64,000 bases of DNA from Gemmatimonadota bacterium. Lineage in GTDB: Bacteria > Gemmatimonadota > Gemmatimonadetes > Gemmatimonadales > GWC2-71-9. Made by a program: the position numbers and the translations under genes. Location of the stretch: assembly GCA_025357945.1 (NCBI GenBank), contig JANYLJ010000003.1, positions 1-64,000 on the forward strand, read 5' to 3'. Below the pieces are notes generated by a model. That model was not told where the DNA came from. It searched no databases and was given only the letters and a program-made list of their open reading frames with translations. Every line of letters begins with the position of its first letter. Positions within the stretch are counted from its first letter, which is position 1. Positions 54,061 through 63,260 of the stretch are shown here, one piece after another.

Positions 54061-56958
54061 ATGCGCCACGCTACGTTTCAGTCTGCTCTGATCCTGATCC
54101 TGCTGGCCGGTTGCGGTGGTTCGCCGACCGACCCGCCGGGCACTCCGCCGCCGCCACCTCCCGGCGGAACGGTACCGTCGGTCCTAGCCGTGCAGGCCGG
54201 CAACGGCCAGCAGGCCGAGCCCGGAGCGGTGCTCACCGGCAAGCCATCGGTTTCGGTGAAGGACGCTGCCGGACTTGGCGTGGCCGGCGTGACGGTGACG
54301 TTCGCCGTCGATTCTGGGGGCGGGTCGCTCCAATCGACGACGGCCACGACAGCGACTGACGGTACCGCGAGTCCGGGCGACTGGCGCTTGGGCACGAGTG
54401 AGGGCCGTAACGTGATGTCGGCGCGGGTGGCCTCACTGCCGGCCGTGAAGTTCTTCGCGACGGCGGCGGTTGCATCGGTCATCGTCGCCAGTCAGACGGT
54501 GGGGACGGGTGGTGGAACAATCACGGTGACCCGCCCCGGACTTCCACTTGATGGCTTCCAACTCCAGCTCCCCGTGGGCGCACTGACCACAGCGTCATCA
54601 ATTTCACTTACCGTGGTCTCCTCCGCGGCAGTGCCCTTACCGATTGGCGCCACGCCGCGTACGCCACTGGTCCAAATCTCGGCCTCGAGCGGCACGCTCG
54701 CCCAACCCGCGATGGTGCGGTTCCTCCTGGCGCCGACCGTCGGTTCGATTCGTGTTGCCTTGCTCCGCAACTCTGTCACGGGTGCGGTTCGTTTTCTGCC
54801 GACAATCATCAGCGACGAAACCGGAATCACCGCCGTTCTTCCCGATCTCGCCACAAGCGCGTCCTCGGCTGGCTTACGCGGGAACTCCACTATCCGCGAT
54901 CCCAATCCGATCCAGTTGTTGGTGGTCGAACTTACCGAAATCATGGCTAGAGGCGACGAGGATACCGGATACCGCCCCGGAGTCGACGACTGGGACTTCC
55001 CCCGCCAGCCAATTGCCGGGATCCCCGGGGGATTCGCCGGCACAGTCGATCCCGGACAAGCGATGATCGGGACCTCGCTCTGGTACTTCTTGAGGCAGAA
55101 GAGCGGTGGCGCGCCCCTCTGGGGGCGCTTGCAGGCAGCCAAGGGAATTCCGGAAAGCAATCGGAATGGCCTGCGGTGGGTTGGGGTGACCGCTCGCCCT
55201 TTCACCCAGTATTGGCTCGAAAGCGTTGTCGCGACGACGATGAACACCGAGGTGCAGCAGCGCCCTGCCGTCGCAGCCGTGACGGTACTTCAGTCTGTCC
55301 GGATTGGTATGAAACCACTCCGCCTGCAAAGCATGACCAGCGACAGCATCACGACGGTCAAGCCCAGCACACCAGTTCCGGTGCTCCTCTACTCCGGCAC
55401 ATCGATCGACGCGCCGAAGATGGCGCTCGCGTATCGCACCGAAGGCAACGCCATGGATCTGGCGATCCCGGATGTGCCGGGGCAGGCGTTCCGGGTGCAG
55501 TTTGACGACAACGGGGTGATCACTCCATTCACGGTGACGACGAGCGGAGGTGGCGTCTTCACCGTGGTGGGAATTGGAGTGGCAATGATATGGAACAGTT
55601 TCCTGGAGGACCAAATGGCGGCGGAGTGGCCGACCGTTACCGCAGGGACAATTGGCAATCTGGAGGGCTGGCCCTCCCCGCAGCTTCGCGGGTTCGTCGT
55701 GCCGGAGACCGAGAACACTTCTAACGCCGATCTTGATAACACCAAGGTCTTCCTGGTAGATCCATTGGTCCATTGGTGGAGGTGCGCGGCCTGCCCAAAC
55801 AATGGCTTCCTGACCCTCGACACTCACGAGGATACCCGGATACTGCTGTGGCGTCGTGTCTCTCGCAGAAATGACGGAAGCTACGGGGCGCTCCCGGCAA
55901 CATTCGCCACCGCTGCAAGTTTCTCGGCCAATGACATTGCGCCCGGGCTCGAAGCGACCTCCGGCTTCGCACTCTACCAGCCGGGGCCGGGCAGCAGTAC
56001 CAGCACCGCGAACGGCAGGGCGTGGTTCGACTGGCAAACGGTACGCTACGTCAAGCTTCCGGCCACGATCACGCCTTCCGCGCCGACCGGCACCGCCAAC
56101 GCCGACGTCGCCCTGACGATGTCGATCCCCGGGGCACCCGGAAACCTCGAGTATTTGTGGTACTTCGCCGACTTCAATCCGAAGGTTCTCACGACCACCG
56201 CAGCGACGACCCACAAGTGGGCGTCATCAGGCACCTATCCCGTCAAGGTGATCGCCCGCGACAAGACCACCAAGCTGCAGGTGGCCACGGCGTCGGTGGA
56301 CGTGGTGATCACCACGCCGTATTTCGCTTGGAAGTTCACCTCCATGACCCTGGCGATCAGTTCGGGCCAGGACCAGCTGAATGGCTACGACAGTCGCTGG
56401 AGAGGTGACAGCACAATCCTGGCACGAATCGCTAACGGAACCACCCAGGGTGGAATCAGGTTCGTCGACCAGGCCTTCACGCCGACCGGCTCCCCGCCTC
56501 GGACCGCGCCGGTCGGACTCTACCTGCTCGAGGGCACGTCGGTCACCCTGGCCACAGTCATGCACGGGCTCACCGAGAACATCTTCTCGATCGCCACCTT
56601 CCCGAATGCGTCACTGACAATCCCGACGGCCCCCCAGAACAGCGGCTGGAACCTGGTACAGCAGTCCGCACCCGCGAACCCGTTCTGCAACATTTCCGAG
56701 GATTCCTATGTGTTCAACGGGACCATTACGAGCGGTCGTCTGACCGCGCTCCGGGTCCCGCTCTGCGTGCAGAGCAACGTTCAGCCAAATATCAATGGGC
56801 AACGGCTCATGTCGATGGACGTCGACGTGGGCTTCCAGGGTGCGCTAGCGACAGGCACGATTTCCGTGATCTACTATTTCTACGGAAACGGCACGCCCAG
56901 CCAAACTTTCCAGCGGGTCGCGCGACTGACCTTTGCGGCAACTCGATTGACCCAATAA
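54061..56958 (+). CDS. Large Ig-like/PKD-like surface lipoprotein, unknown function
   Basis: 965 residues. Lipobox LLAGC near residue 18, followed by a proline-rich spacer (DPPGTPPPPPPGGTVPS). Domain 1 (about 40-135) is an invasin/BIG1-like Ig fold (VKDAAGLGVAGVTVTFAVDS). Domain 2 begins VGTGGGTITVTRPGLPLDGF. A PKD-like segment appears near 680-770 (SIPGAPGNLEYLWYFADFNP and GTYPVKVIARDKTTK). The middle part (about 290-650) is unlike anything I recognise; it has a WWRCAACPN pair of Cys. An exposed carbohydrate- or protein-binding role is likely but unproven. Confidence 0.55.
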   Translation: MRHATFQSALILILLAGCGGSPTDPPGTPPPPPPGGTVPSVLAVQAGNGQQAEPGAVLTGKPSVSVKDAAGLGVAGVTVTFAVDSGGGSLQSTTATTATDGTASPGDWRLGTSEGRNVMSARVASLPAVKFFATAAVASVIVASQTVGTGGGTITVTRPGLPLDGFQLQLPVGALTTASSISLTVVSSAAVPLPIGATPRTPLVQISASSGTLAQPAMVRFLLAPTVGSIRVALLRNSVTGAVRFLPTIISDETGITAVLPDLATSASSAGLRGNSTIRDPNPIQLLVVELTEIMARGDEDTGYRPGVDDWDFPRQPIAGIPGGFAGTVDPGQAMIGTSLWYFLRQKSGGAPLWGRLQAAKGIPESNRNGLRWVGVTARPFTQYWLESVVATTMNTEVQQRPAVAAVTVLQSVRIGMKPLRLQSMTSDSITTVKPSTPVPVLLYSGTSIDAPKMALAYRTEGNAMDLAIPDVPGQAFRVQFDDNGVITPFTVTTSGGGVFTVVGIGVAMIWNSFLEDQMAAEWPTVTAGTIGNLEGWPSPQLRGFVVPETENTSNADLDNTKVFLVDPLVHWWRCAACPNNGFLTLDTHEDTRILLWRRVSRRNDGSYGALPATFATAASFSANDIAPGLEATSGFALYQPGPGSSTSTANGRAWFDWQTVRYVKLPATITPSAPTGTANADVALTMSIPGAPGNLEYLWYFADFNPKVLTTTAATTHKWASSGTYPVKVIARDKTTKLQVATASVDVVITTPYFAWKFTSMTLAISSGQDQLNGYDSRWRGDSTILARIANGTTQGGIRFVDQAFTPTGSPPRTAPVGLYLLEGTSVTLATVMHGLTENIFSIATFPNASLTIPTAPQNSGWNLVQQSAPANPFCNISEDSYVFNGTITSGRLTALRVPLCVQSNVQPNINGQRLMSMDVDVGFQGALATGTISVIYYFYGNGTPSQTFQRVARLTFAATRLTQ

Positions 56959-56992
56959 CGCACACCAGGGTCGCTGCCGATATTCTTCCGGC

Positions 56993-57421
56993 ATGCGCCT
57001 CTGGTCGCTCCACCCGAAGTATCTCGACCCGGCGGGTCTCGTCGCGCTCTGGCGCGAGACCCTGTTGGCCCGCTCGGTTCTCGGCGGCGCCACCCGCGGC
57101 TATCAGCACCACCCGCAACTCCAGCGCTTCAGGGCGACGCGTGACCCGGCAGCCACGGTCGATCGATATCTTGAAGGCGTATTCGACGAAGCGTGCGCAC
57201 GCGGCTACACCTTCGATGCGACCAAGTTCATCCGTCGCCGCACGTCGTCGCCGCTTCCGGTCCCGAGCGGTCAGGTCGACTTCGAGTGGGCCCACCTCAA
57301 GCGCAAGCTCCGCACGCGGCATCCGGCCAGGTACCGTGGGCTCCTCGCGGCGAGCGCGCCGCAGACACACCCGCTTTTCCGCATTGTGCCGGGACCGGTC
57401 GCCGACTGGGAGCGAGCGTGA
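56993..57421 (+). CDS. Pyrimidine-dimer DNA glycosylase/endonuclease V-like protein
   Basis: 142 residues, the size of T4 endonuclease V. It opens MRLWSLHPKYLDPAGLVALW with Glu22, matching the catalytic Glu of the family; GYQHHPQLQRFRATRDPAATVDRYL supplies the DNA-binding basic face. The second residue is Arg where the T4 enzyme has the nucleophilic Thr2, as in other bacterial members that begin 'MRLWS'. Function would be repair of UV dimers or other lesions. Single gene, no operon partner visible. Confidence 0.75.
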   Translation: MRLWSLHPKYLDPAGLVALWRETLLARSVLGGATRGYQHHPQLQRFRATRDPAATVDRYLEGVFDEACARGYTFDATKFIRRRTSSPLPVPSGQVDFEWAHLKRKLRTRHPARYRGLLAASAPQTHPLFRIVPGPVADWERA

Positions 57422-57493
57422 CCGTGCGAACCCGGTCTGGACAGTCGTCTCTTGATGTGTCAGACTTCTCTCCACCAACAGACAGGACCTCCC

Positions 57494-57988
57494 ATGCCGC
57501 GCAAGCCATCCCCGAAAACTCCCGATGCATCGCCGGTCACCCGTGAGCGGCTGATCCAGCTGCTGAACGACGACCTCTCCCGCGAATACCAGGCGATCAT
57601 CGCCTACGTGGTCTATTCGCAGGTGATCAAGGGGGCCAAGTTCATGTCCATCGCAAGCGAGCTGGAGAAGCATGCCGGCGAGGAACTCGAGCATGCGATC
57701 ATCATCGCGAAGCAGATCGATTACCTCGGCGGCGATCCGACCGTGACGCCGAAGTCCGTCAAGACGTCGGACAAGCCGGAGGAGATGCTGCGATTCGATC
57801 TGGACAACGAAACCCAGACGATCCTGCAATACCGCGCCCGCGTGAAGCAGTGCGAGGCGCTGGGCGAATACGCCATGGCCGAACACATTCGCGAGATCCT
57901 CATGCAGGAGCAGGAACACCTGACCGACCTCGCCTCCGCCCTCGGCGAGGATCCACCGAACCTGTCACGGCTTCAAGCCAGGAAGTGA
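57494..57988 (+). CDS. Ferritin-like diiron protein (bacterioferritin/Dps-related)
   Basis: 164 residues from ATG at 57494 (AGGA eight bases upstream). Four-helix bundle with iron ligands in LSREYQAIIAYVVYSQVI (Glu) and ELEKHAGEELEHAIIIAKQI (ExxH), and the third and fourth helices ENETQTILQYRARVK-like and EHIREILMQEQEHLTDL (ExxH). The 'EYQAIIAY' and 'HAGEELEHA' motifs are those of bacterioferritin-like proteins. There is no obvious haem Met. It oxidises or stores iron; it is followed two bases later by the phosphatase gene. Confidence 0.82.
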   Translation: MPRKPSPKTPDASPVTRERLIQLLNDDLSREYQAIIAYVVYSQVIKGAKFMSIASELEKHAGEELEHAIIIAKQIDYLGGDPTVTPKSVKTSDKPEEMLRFDLDNETQTILQYRARVKQCEALGEYAMAEHIREILMQEQEHLTDLASALGEDPPNLSRLQARK

Positions 57989-57989
57989 C

Positions 57990-58739
57990 ATGAGCGTGCG
58001 CCGCGCAGCCAACATCGCCTCCCTGTTCGCGACCCTCCTTGTCGCGGCGTGCGCGTCGCACCCGCGCGCCACCGTGGCGCCGCAGCCGATGGCGTCGATC
58101 GCCGGCGGCCGCAAGGACATCCACTGGTTTCGCTCGTCGGCCGAGTATCGCGGCATCGCGCTCGAGGTGTATCGCGATGCCGGTGATCATCTCGCCGAAC
58201 TCACGCGCGGACTCAGCACTGGCAGTTGGGCAGTGATTCTCGATGCTGACGAAACCATCCTCGATAATTCACTGCATGAACGGCGGCTCGCTGATCGCAA
58301 CGAGAGCTTCACCGAAACCGAATGGGCGCGCTGGGTGCGCGAGCGCGCCGCGACGGCCGTGCCCGGCGCCGTGGAATTCACCCGCAAGGTTCGCGCGATG
58401 GGCGGGCGGATCGCCATCGTGACCAATCGTGCCGACTCGCTCTGCGGGCCAACGCGGGAAAACCTCAAAAGCGTCGGTGTCGAAGCCGATGTCATACTCT
58501 GCCAACCGGTCGGAACGAGCGACAAGAACCCACGCTTCCAGAAGATCCAGCGCGGCACCGCAGCTCCTCGCGTGCCGGCGCTAAAGGTGGTCGAATGGCT
58601 GGGTGACAACATCCAGGATTTTCCCACCCTGACGCAGGCCGTTCGGACGGTGTCGGGGGGCTACGCCGATTTTGGTGTCCGCTATTTTCTGCTCCCCAAT
58701 CCGATGTATGGATCATGGGAGAAAAATTCCGAGCCCTAG
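57990..58739 (+). CDS. Class C acid phosphatase, lipoprotein e(P4)-like (HAD fold)
   Basis: 249 residues. Lipobox LLVAAC gives lipidated Cys21. HAD motif I is VILDADETILDNS with catalytic Asp85 and Asp87; motif II region GGRIAIVTNRADSLC; motif III GDNIQDFPTLTQA. It ends PNPMYGSWEKN, the e(P4) C-terminal signature. It hydrolyses phosphomonoesters such as nucleotides at the outer membrane or periplasm. The gene starts two bases after the ferritin-like gene. Confidence 0.88.
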   Translation: MSVRRAANIASLFATLLVAACASHPRATVAPQPMASIAGGRKDIHWFRSSAEYRGIALEVYRDAGDHLAELTRGLSTGSWAVILDADETILDNSLHERRLADRNESFTETEWARWVRERAATAVPGAVEFTRKVRAMGGRIAIVTNRADSLCGPTRENLKSVGVEADVILCQPVGTSDKNPRFQKIQRGTAAPRVPALKVVEWLGDNIQDFPTLTQAVRTVSGGYADFGVRYFLLPNPMYGSWEKNSEP

Positions 58740-58764
58740 CCGACTCACTGTCTATCCGTTATTG

Positions 58765-58776
58765 TTCATATATGAA
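58765..58776. promoter_or_regulatory. Palindrome spanning the marR start codon
   Basis: TTCATATATGAA is a perfect 12-base palindrome; extending to 20 bases (58761-58780) keeps 8 of 10 pairs. It contains the ATG at 58772, in AT-rich DNA. MarR proteins bind such short AT-rich palindromes, so self-repression is likely. Confidence 0.5.
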
Positions 58777-59224
58777 TAGTCCCGCGACAGCGTCCGAAAT
58801 GGCCACGCCGAGCACCGCGCCCGAAGTAATGTTCTCCCTCCTCGGCGCCGCCCACGCGCTGGAGGACCGGATCGAGCAGCAGCTCGGACAGGTCGGCCTC
58901 TCGATGTCGAAGCTCGGCGTCTTGACTCAGCTCGTGGAAGCCGGCGAACCGCTGGCGCTGAGCGAGCTTGCGGCGCGGCTGAGCTGCGTGCGCTCCAACA
59001 TGACGCAGCTGGTGGACCGTCTCGAAGCGGACGGGCTGGTGCGCCGAGTCGATGATCCAGCCGATCGCCGCAGCGTCCTTGCCGCCGTCACCCGCCTCGG
59101 CGAAGAGCGGCAAGTCGCCGGCGCTCACGAACTCGCCAAGGTGCGCGAGGAGTTTACCGCCGCGCTGCCCGTGGCAGATCGTGTGGCACTGGCACGCGCG
59201 CTCGCGGCGCTGGGAAAAGGGTAG
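58772..59224 (+). CDS. MarR-family transcriptional regulator
   Basis: 150 residues from ATG at 58772. Winged helix-turn-helix pattern: VGLSMSKLGVLTQLVEAGEP, LALSELAARLSCVRSNMTQL as helix-turn-helix, VDRLEADGLVRRVDDPADRR as the wing with the hallmark DxRxxxV-like end. N- and C-terminal helices form the dimer. No ribosome site precedes the ATG and a palindrome overlaps it. Target besides itself is unknown; the PH-domain gene follows 21 bases downstream. Confidence 0.85.
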   Translation: MNSPATASEMATPSTAPEVMFSLLGAAHALEDRIEQQLGQVGLSMSKLGVLTQLVEAGEPLALSELAARLSCVRSNMTQLVDRLEADGLVRRVDDPADRRSVLAAVTRLGEERQVAGAHELAKVREEFTAALPVADRVALARALAALGKG

Positions 59225-59245
59225 CACCGGACGACAGGAGATTTC

Positions 59246-59704
59246 TTGAGCTACATCGACACCCATCTGCTCGCCGGTGAAGTCGTCCGGTACCGCACCC
59301 GACTGCACTGGAAAATCTTCGTCGTCCCGGTGCTGGTCGCGCTGGTGATGGTGGCGTTGGCGCTCTGGGCGATCTCGGCCGAGCGCCGGGTCCTGGCAAT
59401 CCCGCCGATCGCGATCGCCCTGATCCTGCTCGGGGCAGGCTGGGTTCGCCGGCGCAGCTCGGAGTTCGCGGTCACCAACAAGCGGGTGATCATCAAGCTC
59501 GGCGTGCTGACGACGCGATCGATGGAACTGCTGCTCCCCAAAATCGAAGGGATCGCGGTGACCCAGAGTCTCTGGGGTCGCCTGTTCGGCTTCGGCGAGA
59601 TCGTCGTCACCGGCAGCGGCGGGACCCAGGAACCGTTCGACGGCATCCAGTCACCGTTGGACTTTCGCCAGGCGGTGCAGGCAGCCACGGATGGCGGGCA
59701 ATAG
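59246..59704 (+). CDS. Bacterial PH-domain membrane protein (YdbS/YdbT-like)
   Basis: 152 residues from TTG at 59246, with AGGAG five bases upstream. Two membrane helices (about 24-45 and 50-66) precede a bPH2 domain: SSEFAVTNKRVIIKLGVLTT, RSMELLLPKIEGIAVTQSLW, GRLFGFGEIVVTGSGGTQEP. Proteins of this kind bind membrane surfaces; role unclear. It may be controlled with marR. Confidence 0.8.
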   Translation: MSYIDTHLLAGEVVRYRTRLHWKIFVVPVLVALVMVALALWAISAERRVLAIPPIAIALILLGAGWVRRRSSEFAVTNKRVIIKLGVLTTRSMELLLPKIEGIAVTQSLWGRLFGFGEIVVTGSGGTQEPFDGIQSPLDFRQAVQAATDGGQ

Positions 59705-59837
59705 GGAGAGAAGAGAGACGAGAGACGAGAGACGAGAGAAGCGAGCGGGAGGTCGTCATCCCGAGCGCAGCGAGGGATCGGCCCGTAACGCAGCGATCCT
59801 CCGCCCCTTCCCCCTCTCTTCTCTCTTCTCTCCCCTC
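59703..59837. repeat. Purine/pyrimidine inverted repeat enclosing a CATCC element
   Basis: A purine-rich arm with four GACGAGA-like 7-mers (59703-59742) is matched by a pyrimidine-rich arm (59804-59837, CCCCTCTCTTCTCTCTTCTC), in inverse orientation. Between them lies GTCATCCCGAGCGCAGCGAG (59755-59774) and a hairpin GGATC (59775-59779) with GATCC (59795-59799). It fills the gap before the Gfo/Idh gene. Confidence 0.75.
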
Positions 59838-59887
59838 TGTTTTGGTCGTAACTTTCCGTCACATCCATCAACTCGAGGCGGAGCTCC

Positions 59888-61438
59888 ATGTCTGCTCGTA
59901 AGGTGACCCGGCGCGACTTCGTCGCCGGCACGGCAAGCGCGGCGATGAGCGCGATGATCGTTCCCCGGCACGTCCTCGGCCGCGGCTTCAAGGCGCCGAG
60001 CGACACACTCAACGTCGCGATCGTGGGCGCCGGCGGCAAAGGGTTGGACAACGCCGAGGCGCTCGGTGGCGAGAACATCGTCGCGCTGTGCGATGTGGAC
60101 TTCGGTTACGTCGATCGACAGCTCGCCAGTCGGCTCCGCATCGCCAATGGCCGGGAACCGGGCGCGAGCGCGCTCAGGTTGCGGGACCAGTTCACCGCGG
60201 CCAAGCGCTATGCCGACTTTCGTGAGATGCTCGACCAGCAGAAGGACATCGACGGCCTGGTAATCGCCACGCCGGATCACGCCCACGCGATCATCGCGAA
60301 GTCCGCGATGCAACTCAAGAAGCACGTCTACGTCCAGAAACCGCTGACGCACTCCGTGCACGAGGCGCGCGTACTTCGCGATCTCGCCAAGAGCAGTGGC
60401 GTCGCGACGCAGATGGGAAACCAGGGCCACTCCAGCAACGAAGCGCGCCTGATCAACGAGTGGGTCCAGGCAGGACTGATCGGGCCGGTGCGCGAGGTGC
60501 AGGTCTGGACGAATCGTCCGACCGGCTGGTGGCCGCAGGGTGTTCCTCGGCCGGCCCGGCTGGTTCCGCCGCTGCCCGCGACGGCGGCGAAGCCCGAGGT
60601 CGTGTATGCGCCCGGGAGCCCCAAGCTGCAGGCTGGCGCGCCGGAATGGAACCAGGGCATGATCAACAGCCTGATCGCCGACGGCCTGTGGAACAACAAC
60701 TACTCGCCGCCGGCTTCATTGAACTGGGAGTTGTTCACGGCACCGTGCGCGCACGACGTGGCGTACCACCCGATTTATCATCCGTTCAACTGGCGTGGCT
60801 GGCTCGATTTCGGTGTCGGTGCGATCGGCGACATGGGAGCGCACCTGATCGACCACCCGTATTGGGCCCTCGGGCTCGGTGCACCCACGAGCATTGAAGC
60901 GACCTCGACGGCGTGGGGCGGTGGCGCACGCAATCCGGCGACCTACCCGATGGCGACCACGGTACACTACGAATTCGCGGCGCGCGGCAACGAGCCGCCA
61001 GTGCGCCTCAGCTGGTTCGACGGCGGGCTCTATCCGCCGCGTCCGGCCGCACTTCCCGACGACGTCGTGCTGAAGAGCGAGGGCGGCGTGTTCTTTATCG
61101 GCGACAAGGGCGTCCTGCTGCACGAGACGTACGGCCAGAACCCGCAACTGTACCCGCGCGACCTGATGCAGAAAACGGCCGCCGTGGCACAGACCTATCC
61201 GCGCGTGACGGTGACGCACGAAATGAACTGGGCTCAGGCGTGCAAGGGCCAGGGGAAGGCCACCTGCCCGTTCGAGTACGCCGCCGGCCTCACCGAGACG
61301 ATGCTGCTCGGCATCGTCGCGTTGCGGGCCGGGCAGGGGAAGAAGATCCGCTATGACGCGACGAACATGTCGGTCACCAACGTGCCGGATGCCAATCAAT
61401 ACCTCAAGCCGGGCTATCGAGCCGGCTGGGAAATCTGA
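59888..61438 (+). CDS. Tat-exported Gfo/Idh/MocA-family oxidoreductase
   Basis: 516 residues. Twin-arginine signal [20 protein letters not shown] (7-26). Rossmann motif [19 protein letters not shown], then [20 protein letters not shown] and [14 protein letters not shown] with the active-site Lys (QKP replaces the usual EKP). The long C-terminal alpha/beta domain is typical of the exported subgroup common in Bacteroidetes, Planctomycetes and Gemmatimonadota; [18 protein letters not shown] holds the catalytic His region. It acts on a sugar or cyclitol in the periplasm, likely with bound NAD(P). Confidence 0.87.
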   Translation: MSARKVTRRDFVAGTASAAMSAMIVPRHVLGRGFKAPSDTLNVAIVGAGGKGLDNAEALGGENIVALCDVDFGYVDRQLASRLRIANGREPGASALRLRDQFTAAKRYADFREMLDQQKDIDGLVIATPDHAHAIIAKSAMQLKKHVYVQKPLTHSVHEARVLRDLAKSSGVATQMGNQGHSSNEARLINEWVQAGLIGPVREVQVWTNRPTGWWPQGVPRPARLVPPLPATAAKPEVVYAPGSPKLQAGAPEWNQGMINSLIADGLWNNNYSPPASLNWELFTAPCAHDVAYHPIYHPFNWRGWLDFGVGAIGDMGAHLIDHPYWALGLGAPTSIEATSTAWGGGARNPATYPMATTVHYEFAARGNEPPVRLSWFDGGLYPPRPAALPDDVVLKSEGGVFFIGDKGVLLHETYGQNPQLYPRDLMQKTAAVAQTYPRVTVTHEMNWAQACKGQGKATCPFEYAAGLTETMLLGIVALRAGQGKKIRYDATNMSVTNVPDANQYLKPGYRAGWEI

Positions 61439-61996
61439 ATGCACCTGCGACGCCCCGGCGCCGGCCTGACGGCGCTGGTGGTCATGTTTACCGCCCCACC
61501 GCTTGCCGCACAATCGAACACGACCTGGCTGGTCGGTGCCGGACTCTCGCTGCCGGCCGGCGTGTTCAACGCGTACGCCAATAACGGCTCGGATATCACC
61601 GCAGGTTGGGAGCATCGGTTCGGCAAGCATCCGTTCGCGGTACGCCTCGATTTGTCGTACGCGACGAACACCGATACGACCGGGATCGGGTTCCACGAAA
61701 CCACGCACCTCATCAACGCGATGGCGAACGTGGTCTATCATTTCCAGGGCGCCCGGCCCCGCCTCTACGCACTGCTCGGCGTGGGACATTTCAGTCGCCG
61801 TTTTTCCAGCGACGACCCGAACGACGCCCCGATCAACGATTCCCGATTGGGGCTCCAGGTTGGCGAGGGGCTGATCTTCCGCTTCAGGTCGGCGGCAATC
61901 TTTGTGGAAGGACGGTTTGTCACGGGGGTTGGTCCGCAGCCGTTGCGATTCTTCCCTGTCGTCGTCGGTATCCGGTTTGGCGGCGGTACCCAGTAG
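61439..61996 (+). CDS. Outer-membrane beta-barrel protein (OmpW/OmpA-N type)
   Basis: 185 residues with a signal peptide (1-25, VVMFTAPPLAAQ). Eight-stranded barrel pattern: WLVGAGLSLPAGVFNAYANN, FAVRLDLSYATNTDT, MANVVYHFQGARPRLYALLG, GHFSRRF, ending FFPVVVGIRFGGG. Comparable to the barrels encoded near 2.7 kb. Starts directly after the preceding stop. Confidence 0.7.
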   Translation: MHLRRPGAGLTALVVMFTAPPLAAQSNTTWLVGAGLSLPAGVFNAYANNGSDITAGWEHRFGKHPFAVRLDLSYATNTDTTGIGFHETTHLINAMANVVYHFQGARPRLYALLGVGHFSRRFSSDDPNDAPINDSRLGLQVGEGLIFRFRSAAIFVEGRFVTGVGPQPLRFFPVVVGIRFGGGTQ

Positions 61997-62102
61997 CGCC
62001 TGCGCCACACTGGCGGTTCGACCCCGGTGAGGCGATCTTGCTGCGCCGAAGTCTGGCAACCCCCGTTGTCATGTTCGATCGCCACGTTCTGGGAGCGCCC
62101 GG

Positions 62103-63236
62103 GTGAGGCTGTACCGGCAGTTGTACTTGTATTTCCCGGCGGCCGTATTGACTGCCGCATGCGGCGGCGACGTGCCGCTGGCACAGGCTACGCCGGAGAT
62201 CGAAGCCTCGTTCGTCGAAACATCGAACTCGCCGATCCCGCTCACGGCGCTGGTCCAGCTCAACGTGCCGACGTACGAAGGGTCGGGCCAGGCGGTCCAT
62301 CCCGACGTGGTGCGATTCCCCACGGCGTGGCAGGGGTGGGAATACTGGATGGCCATGACGCCGTTCCCGAGAGGGAATGAGGCGTTCGAAAATCCGTCGA
62401 TCCTGGTCAGCCACGATGGGCTGCGCTGGCAGGTGCCTGCAGGACTCGTCAACCCGCTCGCCAAGACGCCGGGCAAGCGTGGCTACAATTCCGATCCGGA
62501 CATGAGCTACGATGCGGCCGGCAAGCGATTGCTGCTGCTGTATCGCGAAGTCAGCGCGACCCACAACCTGATCCGGTCCACCGCGTCGACCGACGGTGTT
62601 CACTGGAGCAAGCCCGTCCTCGTCTTTCGGCGGCCTAATCACGGCATGGTGTCTCCCACGGTGACGTTCGCCGCAGCCGGAACACCGATCCTCTGGTACG
62701 TAGATGCGGGTCCGAAGAACTGCTCCGAACGCACCACTCACGTGATGATGCAGCGCGGGAGCGCTGTTGGTGCACTGCTACCCACGGCTCCGGAACGGGG
62801 TTGGACCGTTCCCCAAATGACCCTGACCCAACCGGGTATGAACATCTGGCACATTGATGCCATGTGGGTGCCCGAACGCAACGAATACTGGGCGGTGTAC
62901 ATCGCCTACCCGATTCATCGTTGTGCGGGGCAGGACCTCTTCTTCGCACGCAGCCGCGATGGCGTGAACTGGACGACGTACAGCATTCCCTTCCTTCGCC
63001 GGGGTGAGGCGACGTGGACCACGGGGACGCTGTATCGCGCGTCGGTGACCTATGATGCGTCGCGTGACGTGATTCAGTTCTTCCTGTCCGGATCGGCTGC
63101 CAACAAGTCCTGGCACCTGGGCTACGTTGATTACCAGCTCGGCTCGTTCCTCGCCTCGCTCGAGCATGGCGATCCGGTGACGATTCCCGCGGCGCCGTCC
63201 CGGGCGCCGACCACGGGACCGATCAGCGAGCCCTGA
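62103..63236 (+). CDS. Secreted lipoprotein, GH43-like/beta-propeller fold
   Basis: 377 residues from GTG at 62103. Lipobox LTAAC near residue 20. Repeating blade-like segments: ENPSILVSHDGLRWQVPAGL, DPDMSYDAAGKRLLLLYREV, TASTDGVHWSKPVLVFR, SPTVTFAAAGTPILWYVDAG and FFARSRDGVNWTTYSIP, each with an 'SxDGxxW' turn. This recurrent motif matches beta-propeller glycosidase or sialidase-like folds (GH32/43/117). No catalytic triad can be confirmed by eye, so it may be binding rather than enzymatic. Confidence 0.5.
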   Translation: MRLYRQLYLYFPAAVLTAACGGDVPLAQATPEIEASFVETSNSPIPLTALVQLNVPTYEGSGQAVHPDVVRFPTAWQGWEYWMAMTPFPRGNEAFENPSILVSHDGLRWQVPAGLVNPLAKTPGKRGYNSDPDMSYDAAGKRLLLLYREVSATHNLIRSTASTDGVHWSKPVLVFRRPNHGMVSPTVTFAAAGTPILWYVDAGPKNCSERTTHVMMQRGSAVGALLPTAPERGWTVPQMTLTQPGMNIWHIDAMWVPERNEYWAVYIAYPIHRCAGQDLFFARSRDGVNWTTYSIPFLRRGEATWTTGTLYRASVTYDASRDVIQFFLSGSAANKSWHLGYVDYQLGSFLASLEHGDPVTIPAAPSRAPTTGPISEP

Positions 63237-63260
63237 TCTGGCCGGTCCCGGCGGTCACTC

